A model generated the notes under the pieces. It was not told the origin of the DNA. It was given only the letters and a program-made list of their open reading frames with translations, and did not search any database. Positions 26,293-37,400 of a stretch of DNA of 64,000 nt are shown piece by piece. Source of the DNA: Brachyhypopomus gauderio (taxonomy: Eukaryota > Chordata > Actinopteri > Gymnotiformes > Hypopomidae); assembly GCF_052324685.1 (NCBI RefSeq), contig NC_135225.1, forward strand, positions 5,036,129 through 5,100,128, written 5' to 3'. Each line of letters begins with the position of its first letter. The first letter of the stretch is position 1. A program made the translations under genes and the position numbers.

Positions 26293-29200
26293 GTAGAACA
26301 ATGTAGAGAAATAAAATACCTGTGGTGTGAGTTTTTTGAAGGTTACGTAAGGAGTAGCATTGGACAAAACCACCTTACTGCGAACTTCAGTACCATCTTT
26401 CAGCACAACACCCATAGCAGAGTGATCCGGTCCGATCAGAACCTGTACCACTTCCTATAAAACAAATAGAATACTTCCACTATCAAATTCCCCATCGACA
26501 CAGCTTACAGCATGTTTCTAAAGGGCACAACTGTACGCTCTGTCAACCTCAAAGAGTAACCTGTTCAGTGAAGATATCTGCTCCAAGGGAGCGTGCAGAA
26601 CTAGCAATGGACTTGGAAACACCACCCATGCCTCCTTCCACATAACCCCAGACTCCTCTCTCCTGTTCCAGTTCCCCCATTACATGGTGCAGGAGGACAT
26701 ACCTGTGTCACAAAATATAGGGCTGTTTCACATTCTTCACACTGAAATCAAACTGACCAACACAAAGTGAACCATTTACGATCACAGTAATACTCTTACC
26801 CACTACCCACATGACTGGGGCTTGTGTTAGCACCTATCACAGAGTCCGTGGCTAATGTTGCTTTCAGTGGCTCAGACTCAAACCAGCGATTCAATAACTG
26901 AAAAATATGTATGTACATATAATTCACTAAGTTATTGGTGAAAATGTTTCGATAGCTACACATTAACAGTTAACAAAGTGGTTTATATCAAGTACTGAAA
27001 AACTTTATTTATGATCATATGTTAAAAACTGCAATAGTAAAACCAAGAACATATTTTGTTTTGAGTCTGCTAATGTAACATCTAACTCACCTTCATACTT
27101 GGAGATGTTACAAGTTCATAGAAGTCCGGCACATTTTTCCCCAATTTCATCCCTACAAGATATAAATAGGTCTATATGAATAATAAGTGACTTATAAATG
27201 ATAATTTAGCTTCACTTAGTCAAAAGTAAGGGCACAGTACCAAATTTAATCAATGGTTTTAGACTCTTCAGTGCAGATAATCTCTTCCTCAGAGGTCCCT
27301 GGATCATGCCTGGGATGTTAACTGGAGGTGAATCCAGCAGCGGGTGCACAGCACAAGCCAGCTTCTCCAAGTGTGTAACGTAATCAGGATAAACCTTGTG
27401 ACAATACAAGCCGAAAAGGTGAAAAGTTTATCATGTCAGTACTTCTGCACAGCCTATTATACAAAACAATAGTGGGTGTGTAATTTATGTCACATTATTC
27501 CAAAAACGACATGTGATAAATTAACGGTAATTTAATATAAACCTTGGCATCCTTTTCTGAGAATTTTCCAATCTCCTGCTGATTCTTTGCCATATCAGAT
27601 CCTAGTAAAAGATAGCGAGGTGGCTTTCTGCTGACCCCCTCTTCCTGCAAGGGCGTGAAAGCATGGGGGTCTCTCATGTATACCTTCAGGCCATGTTTCT
27701 GCATAGAAGAGAAGCAAAGAATTCATGGTCACCATTCTCATTACGCTTCCTTCTGAATAAATGATCTGACATCTACATGGACCACATGGCTTTCCTGGAA
27801 ACACCAGTGTTCAGCATATGCACTTTCAAACTCATGTAAAAAATCTAGCAGCAAAGTTCATTTGAATCTCAGCATATCTGAAAGGGTATAATGTTTTAAC
27901 AAGAATGGTAGTACCTTTAGGTTAAGATCCTGATAAATGTGAGGACGCAGTAAACTGAGGAGATAGGAGGCCCGGGAAAAATGGAAGCCTGTGTTGAGGA
28001 TATCCATAGTAAAAATAATTATTGCCTGTAATTATTTAATGAGAGTTTGACAGAGTGTAATCTGCCTTCATATTTATTACATTTTACATCTTGACAATTT
28101 TTTTTATCTGACTTACTTCCAGTTTTGTAACTGCTGAAAAACCATTTACTCATTGTCAATTTTCAAAATTAGGGTCAGCCTTAAAGGGGAACCACATCTT
28201 TAATCAGACATGAAGCTGGCTACCATGCATCTTTGTTGCACTGTCCTGTCATGCAACACTGCAACATTGTGCAGGACCTTATACCTTTTGGAGAAAAAGT
28301 CAAAGCACTGGACTGCAGTGTGACCAATATGTAATTTCACCTGCATACGTCTACTACTGTGAAGCAGAGGAACCGGCAAAAAAAAATAAACATGTAACAA
28401 TTTATTATATAAAATACATATGGGAGAGGTTTGCTGTTTGAAAAGATGTGATATTTATTAAAACTGTTTTGGGGGGGGGGGGGGGGTTGAACACTGCAGT
28501 GAAACTGTGTGCATGGTTTTACTGTCACAGGGCCGGCGCCACGGGGGGGCGAATGGGGGCGTCGCCCCCTCAGGCGAGGTGTCCCGCCCCCTCAATGTAA
28601 AAAATAAGACCCATTTATTTTACAACAATCGCTACATGGTGCCCCCTCGGCCGCTCGACAATCGTTACACGCACCGCCTTCCCCGCTCAACAACCTACGT
28701 TCGCCAACCACCCCCCCCCCGCTCAACAACTTACGTTCGCCCCCCCCGAAATTTTCTGACGCCCCCTCACTGTATATGTTCTGGCGCCGGCCCTGTACTG
28801 TCAAGCATGGTGGAGATCGTGTCAGTCTGGGAATGAGTGTTGGTGAGCTTCTTCAAGCCCATGGCAATCTCCACCAACACAGGTTACTACTACTATTACA
28901 TACTACTACATATTTCAGAAGCATGCTTCTGCACCTGGACGTTTAGCTAGACAGTATTCCATTCTTCAACATTACAGAGTTTTCAGCAGTTTCCTGTTGA
29001 AACTTGTTCACCGATGGTATATCTGACACGTTGTGCATCCCAACTTCTCCCTCGGGCTCGTCTATGAATTCGTTCACAGGTGTGGAGCGTTATCCGTTAC
29101 ACCTGTTCTCGTCCTGTTAATGTTACATGCTGCACGTGTATCTTGTTAATGTCTGAATATTTAACTGTTTGTCGCGAGAGCTGTTAGTGGATGTCTTGAA

Positions 29201-30190
29201 TGTTTTCGTCAGTTTGTCCTGCGTGTTCGCTGTTTAAAAATAAACGTTACTAAAAACGCTCTGGCCTCAGCATTGGGCCTCGGCCCCTCGCTACCACCGT
29301 TATATTACCCCTACAGCTTTTAGACTAAATGTATACTTTAATATTCACAGAAGCTAATACATGGGCTAAAACCTTGTTTGTAATGAGGGGAGAGCCAATT
29401 TTATGGGACAGCCGCTCCGGTTTGGGGCCTTTTAAGGATTAAAAAGCCCAGTACAACATGACACTCACCTGGAAAGATCTCCTCAGTTACGGCAGCTCCA
29501 CCTAGCACGTGCCTACGTTCTAGAACTGCTGTAGTTAGGCCTCCCATCTGCAGGTAGGCTGACTGTAAAGATAAGTACATATATAACAAAAGACCACAGA
29601 GACCAATAACCAGAGCACAGCCAAAACTAACATTTTATTTTATTAGTAATATTTTATAATCAGTATGTTATGTGTGTGTTATTTGTTCCAAAATCTACTT
29701 ACAGCAATAAGTCCATTGTGTCCTAAGTAAAGAATAACGACATTTTAAGTTAAGGCTGTTTACCTGGGCTTCTATTTAAAGAGAGGGTTCACATATTAGC
29801 TGTTACAAGTTAACAGAAGAGATAGGACACAACAGTAAATGAGTTCAAAGTATGACAGTACTGTTTAATATGACAACTATCAGCCACCAAACAAATACAC
29901 TACGAAGTTTAAAGAGTATGTAAAGATTACGGATGCTACTGATGTCTCAACATTGCACAAAAAATATTCACACATATTTTTAACTAGCTGCATCTAGTCT
30001 TCCAGAGCGGGCCTATTTCAACAAAGCTGCAGCTCAACTCGTAGCCTGCTGAAAAACTGCACAGCCTACCTCCACCAATAATAACTGCGTCGTATTCTGT
30101 TTTGAGCTTGCTGCTATGTATGGCCCTTGACCATATCCGAATACACAGAAGCTTTTTCGAAGAGCAACCTAACAAAACCGTTGCAGCCAT
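20558..30190 (-). CDS. pyroxd2: Pyridine nucleotide-disulphide oxidoreductase domain protein 2 (16 exons, 579 aa)
   Basis: Exons: 30190-30070, 29722-29703, 29562-29469, 27988-27915, 27698-27543, 27394-27241, 27152-27091, 26897-26800, 26702-26561, 26454-26320, 24542-24470, 24365-24209, 23248-23094, 22930-22824, 20999-20879, 20628-20558. Phases agree throughout; the total is 1,740 bases. The N-terminus (residues 1-30, Arg/Lys-rich, no acid until E32) looks like a mitochondrial targeting peptide. The FAD-binding motif GGGHNG is at 39-44, then [20 protein letters not shown]. Further family blocks are [75 protein letters not shown] and the C-terminal [12 protein letters not shown]. The length is close to human PYROXD2 (581). 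It belongs to the phytoene-desaturase-like amine oxidoreductases; its substrate is not known to me. The donor after 23,094 (GTCGAA) is weak. Confidence 0.95.
21281..22750 (+). mobile_element. Tc1/mariner element inside the penultimate pyroxd2 intron
   Basis: Inverted terminal regions are visible: the left side has TTTCAGTAATTCTATTCAAA then AACTTGTATATTATACTCAT (about 21,337-21,395), and the right side near 22,675-22,735 carries its reverse complement with a few differences. The outermost left bases (GGTGCTGGTCATAAAATTTG) have no clear partner on the right, so the right tip is eroded. It encloses the broken transposase below, and is opposite in orientation to pyroxd2. Confidence 0.88.
21491..22543 (+). 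pseudogene. Broken Tc1-family transposase
   Basis: Begins [20 protein letters not shown]. The paired-like HTH ([20 protein letters not shown]) is near 21,565, a second DNA-binding part follows ([14 protein letters not shown]), and the DDE domain follows that. The first Asp remains in FSDES (about 21,930), the second in KDLAPAH (about 22,197) directly after a stop, and the Glu in [11 protein letters not shown] (about 22,285-22,315). A frameshift near 21,650, a stop at 21,895 and another just before 22,196 disable it. This is a fossil copy in pyroxd2 intron 14. Confidence 0.88.
24543..26228. other. pyroxd2 intron 10, unannotated sequence
   Basis: About 1.8 kb between exons at 26,320 and 24,542. 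Besides the (CA)n at 25,888 and the (GATA)n at the far end I find no recognisable element. An open frame at 25,044-25,310 on the plus strand has no family signature. Confidence 0.5.
25888..25931. repeat. (CA)n microsatellite
   Basis: About 22 CA units followed by CCCACC repeats, in pyroxd2 intron 10. Confidence 0.95.
26229..26291. repeat. (GATA)n microsatellite beside a pyroxd2 donor site
   Basis: About 15 GATA units on the plus strand, (CTAT)n in the transcript. It begins only 28 bases into the intron after the donor of pyroxd2 exon 10 (exon ends at 26,320). Confidence 0.96.
28471..28486. repeat. 16-base G homopolymer
   Basis: An uninterrupted G run in pyroxd2 intron 3, 42 bases before a hAT MITE. 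It is C-rich in the transcript. Confidence 0.9.
28528..28795. mobile_element. 268-bp hAT-type MITE with intact target site duplication
   Basis: The inverted ends are CAGGGCCGGCGCCA at the left and TGGCGCCGGCCCTG at the right. Both flanks carry TACTGTCA (28,520-28,527 and 28,796-28,803), a perfect 8-bp duplication, which together with CAGGG ends indicates the hAT superfamily. The interior is GC-rich with repeated GCCCCCTC and CTCAACAACxTACGTTCGCC segments and no coding remains. It lies in pyroxd2 intron 3. Confidence 0.93.
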
Positions 30191-33100
30191 AACATTCCCC
30201 GATCAACAATTTGAACGCTCCTCGTCGAGAGTAAGAGCTTTTTACCCCGCCTCCACGGATAGGATCTGCCTCTAACTTAAGAACTTTCATGTCTTCGGCG
30301 ATCAAGTATTTTCCAGATTCTCCCAGAATCTCCCCTCGAACTCCGTGAGCAGCGCGTTCCGTGACCGCAGAGGGAGCAGCACACACGTCACCGTTTCAGA
30401 AAACTGTCGTTAGAATGTGACTCCACTGTTCCCTCACAATGCATGAGTTACGCAACAGTTAAAACGTTTTGGATGTTCTGAAGGCTGTGTGCTGACTCCA
30501 GACATAAATACCTTTGCGTAAATGAATGTGAGAGGATAACAACTCTTGAAAACATTTTAACTGGTGCTAACTGTGGGATCTCTTACACTGATGACTGCAC
30601 GTGTGTTCTTAATTTTTATGTTTCCTTACAGTAAAATGTGTAACATTAATTAAATAGTATGTAGTAGTGTATAAACATACATTCCCTCTTTCCATGTCTT
30701 ATGCAATGCCCGTTGAATGCAGTTTACAGGCTAGGTTTGTGTATTTAAATGTGATTTATTAGATATATGAATGGTGACTTTGTCTGTTCTGTGGTTTGCT
30801 TTCAGAATAGTTCTATATTTTGTGTTAGAATGAGCACATAATTTTTGAGCTAAATGATCCTAGGATGAAATAGGCCTAACATTGTTTTATTTGTGGAAGA
30901 TATCGGTGCACAGGGGCAGTTGACAAGGTGTAATTTTAGCATAAAAGTTACAAATTCAGTATTCATTTTTTTAAATAACCAAAATTATATTCCACTGAAT
31001 AGAAAAACAGAAGGTGAACGGATTCCATTCCAATTCTGAAAATGTTCTTAGGCTGATATAATCTCTCATGATCATTTTAAATATTAAATAAAAGCAATAT
31101 AACTGCATAACTATAATGTAGTCTAAGGTAAATATGTGTGATTCTTGTGCTAAGTTTTTGCTTTGTGTTTTTACTATGAGAGTCATTCTGCATGTGCCCA
31201 CTAAGAGGCAGAGCAATCCAAGGAATAAGCCCAAGATCATTCCCCGTCCTATAGGAACTATATCAAAACTGTACAAAACACCATTCAGTTCACATTTTAA
31301 ATCCTGTAGGAAATGGAGCTGTGATTGATTCATGTTATGAGAACTAGCATGGCTTTAATTTGGAACATCTAGTGTATTAACATAAATTAAGCAAAGTGCA
31401 ACATGAATAATTCCTGCGTAATGGAAGACTGTAGACAAGAATAGAAAACCAACTATTAATCTTTGGAGAAACACCTGGGAACTTCAAAACCATCAACATG
31501 ACTACTTTCATTACAGTTACACAAGCTATACTTCTAGAAAACAATCAATTTGACTCTTTGGATGAAAATGTTATTCATCTTAAAAGTCTTTTTAAAAATC
31601 TTTTTAAATTGATCAATTTCAGCCATAGGCTTAGCACAAATGTCCAGGACCATGGTCACCTCTGAAGATTTATTTGCCCTCTTGCAACAATAACCAGCTG
31701 GGTTTAAGCCACATAAGCCATCCCCTCACTCAGCCCCTGGTTTCAGCTATGTTTTGTAATAGATATAAACTGTTCCAAGACTGATAATTACAAATTCAAA
31801 TTTATATTACTGAATATCTGTGATATACCTGAACTGGTGACTGTTTCATGTCATTTCTAAACAAATTAAAATGACTTATTTTCAACTTAAAGCAAGTTAT
31901 AATACAGTTATAGTGGTCCAATACATTTCCATGAGAAGAGATCTCATAAGATGGTCCTCTCTGCCCTTGAAGATCATCTTGACTGAAGAGCCTACCTGAA
32001 GAGTCGGTAAGTGGTGCTACATCTGACATAACTGAGTTAAGATCTAATACATCAAAGCTATACTAATGGGTACAATAGACAATCTTTACTAGAATACAGC
32101 AACACTTTAAAATGGGAAATTAATGATTTCATACATTTTTCTCTTAACACTCCCCTCATAAATAAATAAATAAAATAAAAACAACTTGCTGTGTATGTTG
32201 GGAAGCTGATTGGGGATTGTGAAAATAAATGTAAATTAGCTTCAGCCTACATCATGTACGTTGCTGTGAAACAGAATGCGATATCCTTTGTTTTGCTTAT
32301 GCTGTGAAAAACAACTCCAAAATTCTCTATTGATTCAGATGCTCATGGGGAGAGATGAAGTAGACTTCAATTAGCCATCTAGGGTTTCTCGACACCTCTA
32401 TCACTGCACATGGTAAGGGAATTAGGGACAAGGAAGAAGGATTACTCTGCATGCATTCCAGCTTGGCTTTCCTTAAAGGAAAGCATCTGGACATCACATA
32501 ATCAACATTAATTTGATCAAGTCTGGGAAATTTTGTTCTTGTAAGCAAAAATTAACACTTCATTCCCTTGCTCTGCAGAAATTCAACACCACAGTCTACC
32601 ACTCTAGCTGTAACCGTGAGAGAAAAACAAAACTGACATTACCGAAAATGACTCCGCTTGAAATAAGATTACTGTAGCACATTATTGAACTACTCTGATC
32701 ATTTCCACCTGAAAGACAGATCTGAGGTTTCATAATTCTAATTGCTAGGCTACTAGCTATCTGCATGTCTGTGATGATCTTACCAGAAAAACTTATTAAT
32801 GGTACTTGGTGCTATCTGCCTGCTAGTGTGGCTGTATTGTAGTCAAAATCTGTGCTCATCGGTGCTCCGTTCTTAACACAAAGCATCATGTTAAGATCCT
32901 AAATTTAAAAAACATTGAAAAAAAGTGTTTAGTTTGATTGCTGTAGTTACAGGTTGCTGTAACATTTTTAGATGATCTTTGTGTTATGATCTTTGGGATG
33001 CTGGGCCCAGATCATTTTATGCAGTTCTATGGTGCATGGTTGACTATTTTTATATCTCAAAGATTAAAGAACATTGGGTTGTGCTTAATTTTATGGCACT

Positions 33101-33202
33101 GTGAACAAATACATTAGCTGTAAACATTTGTACTAAATGCAACTTTTGGGCTGGTTCAATTTTTTAGAAATTATTCTGTCGGTTCATGCATTTCAGGCAG
33201 TC
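30191..33202. other. Intergenic interval between divergent pyroxd2 and slc25a28, left part
   Basis: Holds the upstream region of pyroxd2 (the CpG-richer part is about 30,200-30,380). The rest is AT-rich single-copy sequence in which I see no gene, RNA or clear transposon. The minus-strand open frame at 30,971-31,333 lacks domain or splice support. Confidence 0.45.
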
Positions 33203-33379
33203 ATGGCCTGGTGGTAGGGAACTGGTCTTGTGACCGGAGGGTCGTGGGTTCGATTCCCAGACCTGAGGCAATTACTGAGGTACCCTCGAGCAAGGCACCT
33301 AAGCCCAACTGCTCCCCGGGCGCCGGGCTAGGGCTGCCCACCGCTCTGGGCACGTGTGATCCACAGCCCCCTAGTAATC

Positions 33380-33438
<59 letters not shown>

Positions 33439-33535
33439 CTAACTGCACAGATGGGTTAAAAGCAGAGGACAAATGTCGATTGCGGTGTAAAAATCACAAT
33501 TGACAAAATAAGGCACATTTACATTACATTACATT
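33203..33535 (+). mobile_element. Full tRNA-derived SINE with internal (TG)n
   Basis: The tRNA-like head has the A-box region GGCCTGGTGGTAGGGAACTG and B-box GGGTTCGATTCCC. The body follows, with GGGCGCCGGGCTAGGGCTGC and CCCCCTAGTAATCACTAG. Then come a (TG)n tract at 33,384-33,437, the 3' domain (CACAGATGGGTTAAAAGC, AAAAATCACAATTGACAAAA) and an ACATTACATTACAT tail. It is the best family reference in this window and shows that the copy near 4 kb is rearranged. Confidence 0.9.
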
Positions 33536-34149
33536 TTTCATAAAACCGTGTTACTTTTATTTCTGATCCTACCAGTCTAACAAGCAAGACTAATATGCAG
33601 AGTGATTATTAGCATTGTTAACATTAAATTAATTGTCAAATACAAGTGAAAATGTACAACAGTCTGTTGCTTTGCAAAATTTATTAGCTATCCTTCAGTT
33701 TTGTCAATTTCTGGGCCACTGGCTGAATATGTTTTGCATGAAAGACTTACTCTCGAACACATGTAAATATCGCAGCAACAATGTCTGGATGATCAACCTG
33801 CACCAGCCCAACTCCATCAGTCATGCTAGTGTTGAGAACAGTCTGCCACCAAAATGATTCTTGGTCAAAAGTTGGTAGAGATGACTACAGCCTATAACTG
33901 TCATCATAAAATAATTTGGAGTGCTTAAGTGCCTAATGCATGTACGCACATGGGTATTTTATTAAGTGTCTAGTATTTGAAGCACACTAAACAGTATTTC
34001 ATTTGACTCCAGATCAGACAGCATTGTTTTTTCACTATTCATTGTTCAAATTACTGAACGTAGCACAAGAAATGTAAAAATGAGTGCAGCACTGCACTTT
34101 TCTATATGACAGAATTCCTTCTTGGGTTATCTTTCCTGTTTTGTTTTCC

Positions 34150-34435
34150 CGCAAATATATAACGGATACCCCTTCAGTTTCCGGTTCAGCGCACTCACGT
34201 CAAACAGCACGCTGGCGTCGCTCGGCGTGGGCTGGACGGTTTGATTGACACCACATTCCTCCACTCACGACGCAGGGAAAGTTCAGCGGGGCGTGAGCGT
34301 TTTCCTCCCGAGGCCTGCACGACCCCGGCGGCCCAAACAAGCTGCGCAACTCGCGCCGCGTCCGCTAAGGACGGCTAGTTAGCCGCGGTCCAGACGGGTA
34401 AAATATCTGGGCACTAGCTGACGGAAAACCGACGA
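34150..34435 (+). promoter_or_regulatory. slc25a28: CpG-rich promoter and 5' leader region of slc25a28
   Basis: Base composition changes sharply from AT-rich to CpG-rich around 34,180 and stays so through exon 1 (GTCGCTCGGCGTGGGC, CGACGCAGGG, GCGCCGCGTCCGC). There is an inverted CCAAT-like GATTGAC at about 34,242. No TATA box is at an obvious position. An in-frame TAG shortly before 34,436 bounds the reading frame. Confidence 0.5.
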
Positions 34436-37400
34436 ATGTTATCGGAAACGACCCCGTTAAACGCTTCGTCCACCGGCGGCGCGTCTGGTTTGCTAATGGA
34501 AGCGGACGGTTTCGTTCGGAGGCGGCGGGTGAGCGCGGAGGCGCCCGGCGGAGACGCGGCGGTGGCGAGCGCTTCCGCGGGTGCGGAGCTCCGCTGGCTC
34601 GGCGGCAGGTTCCTGGGCGTCTCGGAGGGTATCGTCGGGACTCTGGCGCCGCGGGTCGGAGAGTCCGACCTCGGCGCGGTGCAACTCCACGGGCCCCAAG
34701 ACGCCCCGGACGAGCCGGACTACGAAGGCCTACCGCAGGGCGCCTCCACCGGCACCTACATGCTGGCCGGGGCCGTGGCGGGCATCATGGAGCACTGCCT
34801 CATGTTCCCCGTCGACTGCGTCAAGGTGAGCGGACACAACCACACAATATTACACCGGCACCGAGAACCTCGACCGGCTACCGACACCCCGGTACACGGC
34901 GGGGACCTCAGGGAGCCGGAGAGGCGGTTAGCCTAAGAGCTAACGGGCCAACTTCACCTCGGAGTGGATATATCTTCAGGTTCTTGACTTCACGTCCTAA
35001 CTAAACAGCACAAACCTACGTTTATTAATGCTTTTTACTCGCCACCAGTTATTTTATTTTGTACAGTACCTCGGAAAAAGAGAAAGTTTAAGTTGGCCTA
35101 GTAAGTTAGTCACCAAAGTAAATGTGGACTCGTCCTCCCGTTTTGAACCTTGGCCGGGTTCGCATCACTTGTCCACACTGGACTTGTCATGTGTCGTGAC
35201 TGGGGTTGAGACAGTGTCCATCTTTTAGGGGGGCTGTTGAGATTTAATTCGTATTTTATTAGAAAGTCGTGCTTGTAACGGGCTCCACGCCGTGGCCCGT
35301 TCACTCACACGCAAGGTCACACGTGTCTTCAGCTCCAGGGTGCTGGAGGTCCACACGACCTTGTGAGGAACTACAGGACTAGTTGGGACAGACTAGCGAA
35401 AAACTACAGGACTAGTTGGGACAGACTAGCGAAAAACTACAGGACTAGTTGGGACAGACTAGCGAAAAACTACAGGATTAGTTGGGACAGACTAGCGAAA
35501 AACTACAGGATTAGTTGGGACAGACTAGCGAAAAACTACAGGATTAGTTATGACAGACTAGCGAAAAACTACAGGACTAGTTGGGACAGACTAGTGAAAA
35601 ACTACAGGACTAGTTGGGACAGACTAGTGAAAAACTACAGGACTAGTTAGGACAGACCGTCTTTATTCTCTAGAGACAAACTTGGTTAGACAGTCACAGA
35701 ATCTGACGACTCCAACTTAAGTTTTTACAGCAACCTGCCTAGGGACTATGGATGAAAATGAGCTTTTTGGCTAACTCCGGCACATTTACATTGATGTAGA
35801 AACGTGAAATGTTGATTAATGTGCACTGTTCCTGTTAAATACATAAGTTATACGCGAAGTTTACGTTCAGCATGCATGTTTTTTGCCTTTGCTCTTTTCC
35901 AGCTATGCAAAGGTTAGTCGCTGTCTAGGAAATCAATTTTATATGGTGTCGGGCATTTTTTTTTTTAAAGTTTGCAGAGAGGCACCAGCTCCGACGGTCA
36001 GATTTAAGAGAAAACGATCGATTAGGCTAATTAAATACAGCATTGACCCTGATCGCAACTGTAGCACATACCGCTACGGTCCTCCATCAGATATGTGAAG
36101 TGGGAACAGCCCTGAGGTCCTTGGAGGGAAGCTGCACTGAACGCATCCTGGGTGCGTTTGCAATCTGTATTTAGATGTGTATAATAATCCTAATACTCAA
36201 AACGTATGTAACAACCAGGTGTGAATTGCCTTTTATAATCACCAATTGTAGATTTATTCTTACTGAGCAATGCACGCAGAAACAATTGATAACATTCACA
36301 TAAAAAAATAACAGCAAACTTGTAAGTTTTATTTTCTCTAAGAATTGGTATTATTCTTTCAAATAACATTAGGAATCTGAAGTTAGTTTGTTTATAGGGG
36401 ACAAAAAGAAAAGCACACTGACTAGCAGTTCAGCTGGTCTTAGAATGACTCAAAGAAAAAAAACTAACTTTAACTTGACATTCACAGCTGTGGCTCTCAG
36501 ATTTTGAAAAGGGTATAACTCATTAAGGCCATGAAACATCACTTTTTTTGTCTGAATTTGTGAATCACTAGTACTGGTTCCTCTTCTCTTTCTCTGTGGG
36601 TAAGGGCATATGCTAAATGCAGTGAGTGTAATGACTAGTCAACCTCTCCTGCGTAAAATGTTTATCCGATGGACAGGTTTTCCTAGTCCCAGCTTAAAAT
36701 ACCCCTACGTTGTTTTGTTACTATACTAATTTTCAAAGCTTGAAATAATGCCACTTTCTGATAAAACCCTAAATCCACAAGTTGAATTAGCAGGGTCTCT
36801 GATGCTATCTGATACAATACTAGAATGATTCCTGCTGAGGGTTCTGTAAGTACCTAGATATAATAAAGCATTGCCATGTATGTACAAGTGGCACTTCAGA
36901 TTAATAGTGGTTCATGGGTGCAACATCCCTGTGAAAGTGGAACAACTCTAGGCCCTCCTAATACTGATGACCATATTTAACATAAAGAAGAGTTTGGCGT
37001 CCCCGGAGAGCTTAGTGCTCAGTTCTTCATGAAACTGAAACCTTTTACAAAATATAACTTTTTAGGCTATAATACATTTGTAAATATATGTATTAATACA
37101 TATATTTTATGCATTTATGACTTTCTAAACTTTCTTTCTAGTCTTTGTGTTGCAGAACTGCAACAAAAATTATGTAAAACTTTAGTTGACAGTACTTTTG
37201 ACTACTTTTCTGTTTTCCAGGTTTCAGTAGTTTTTTTTTTTCTATGAAGTAAACATTTGCATGATAAAATCCACCATGCTGAAATATGTAATGTGGCATA
37301 ATGTACTAATCTACATTTTTGTATTACTGCTTGCATGTTTTTGTTGTATATTCATGTTGAAACTTGGATTGGTAATTCCAGCATGTAAAAATGCGCACGT

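Noticed and set aside
33203-33290. Possible tRNA gene from the B-box-like GGTTCGATTCCC
   Set aside because: The head has no full cloverleaf and continues into the SINE body and tail; a related copy exists near 4 kb.
35364-35650. CRISPR-like direct repeats
   Set aside because: Units are contiguous with no unique spacers, in a vertebrate intron; it is a minisatellite. The same applies to the 21-bp and 23-bp arrays.
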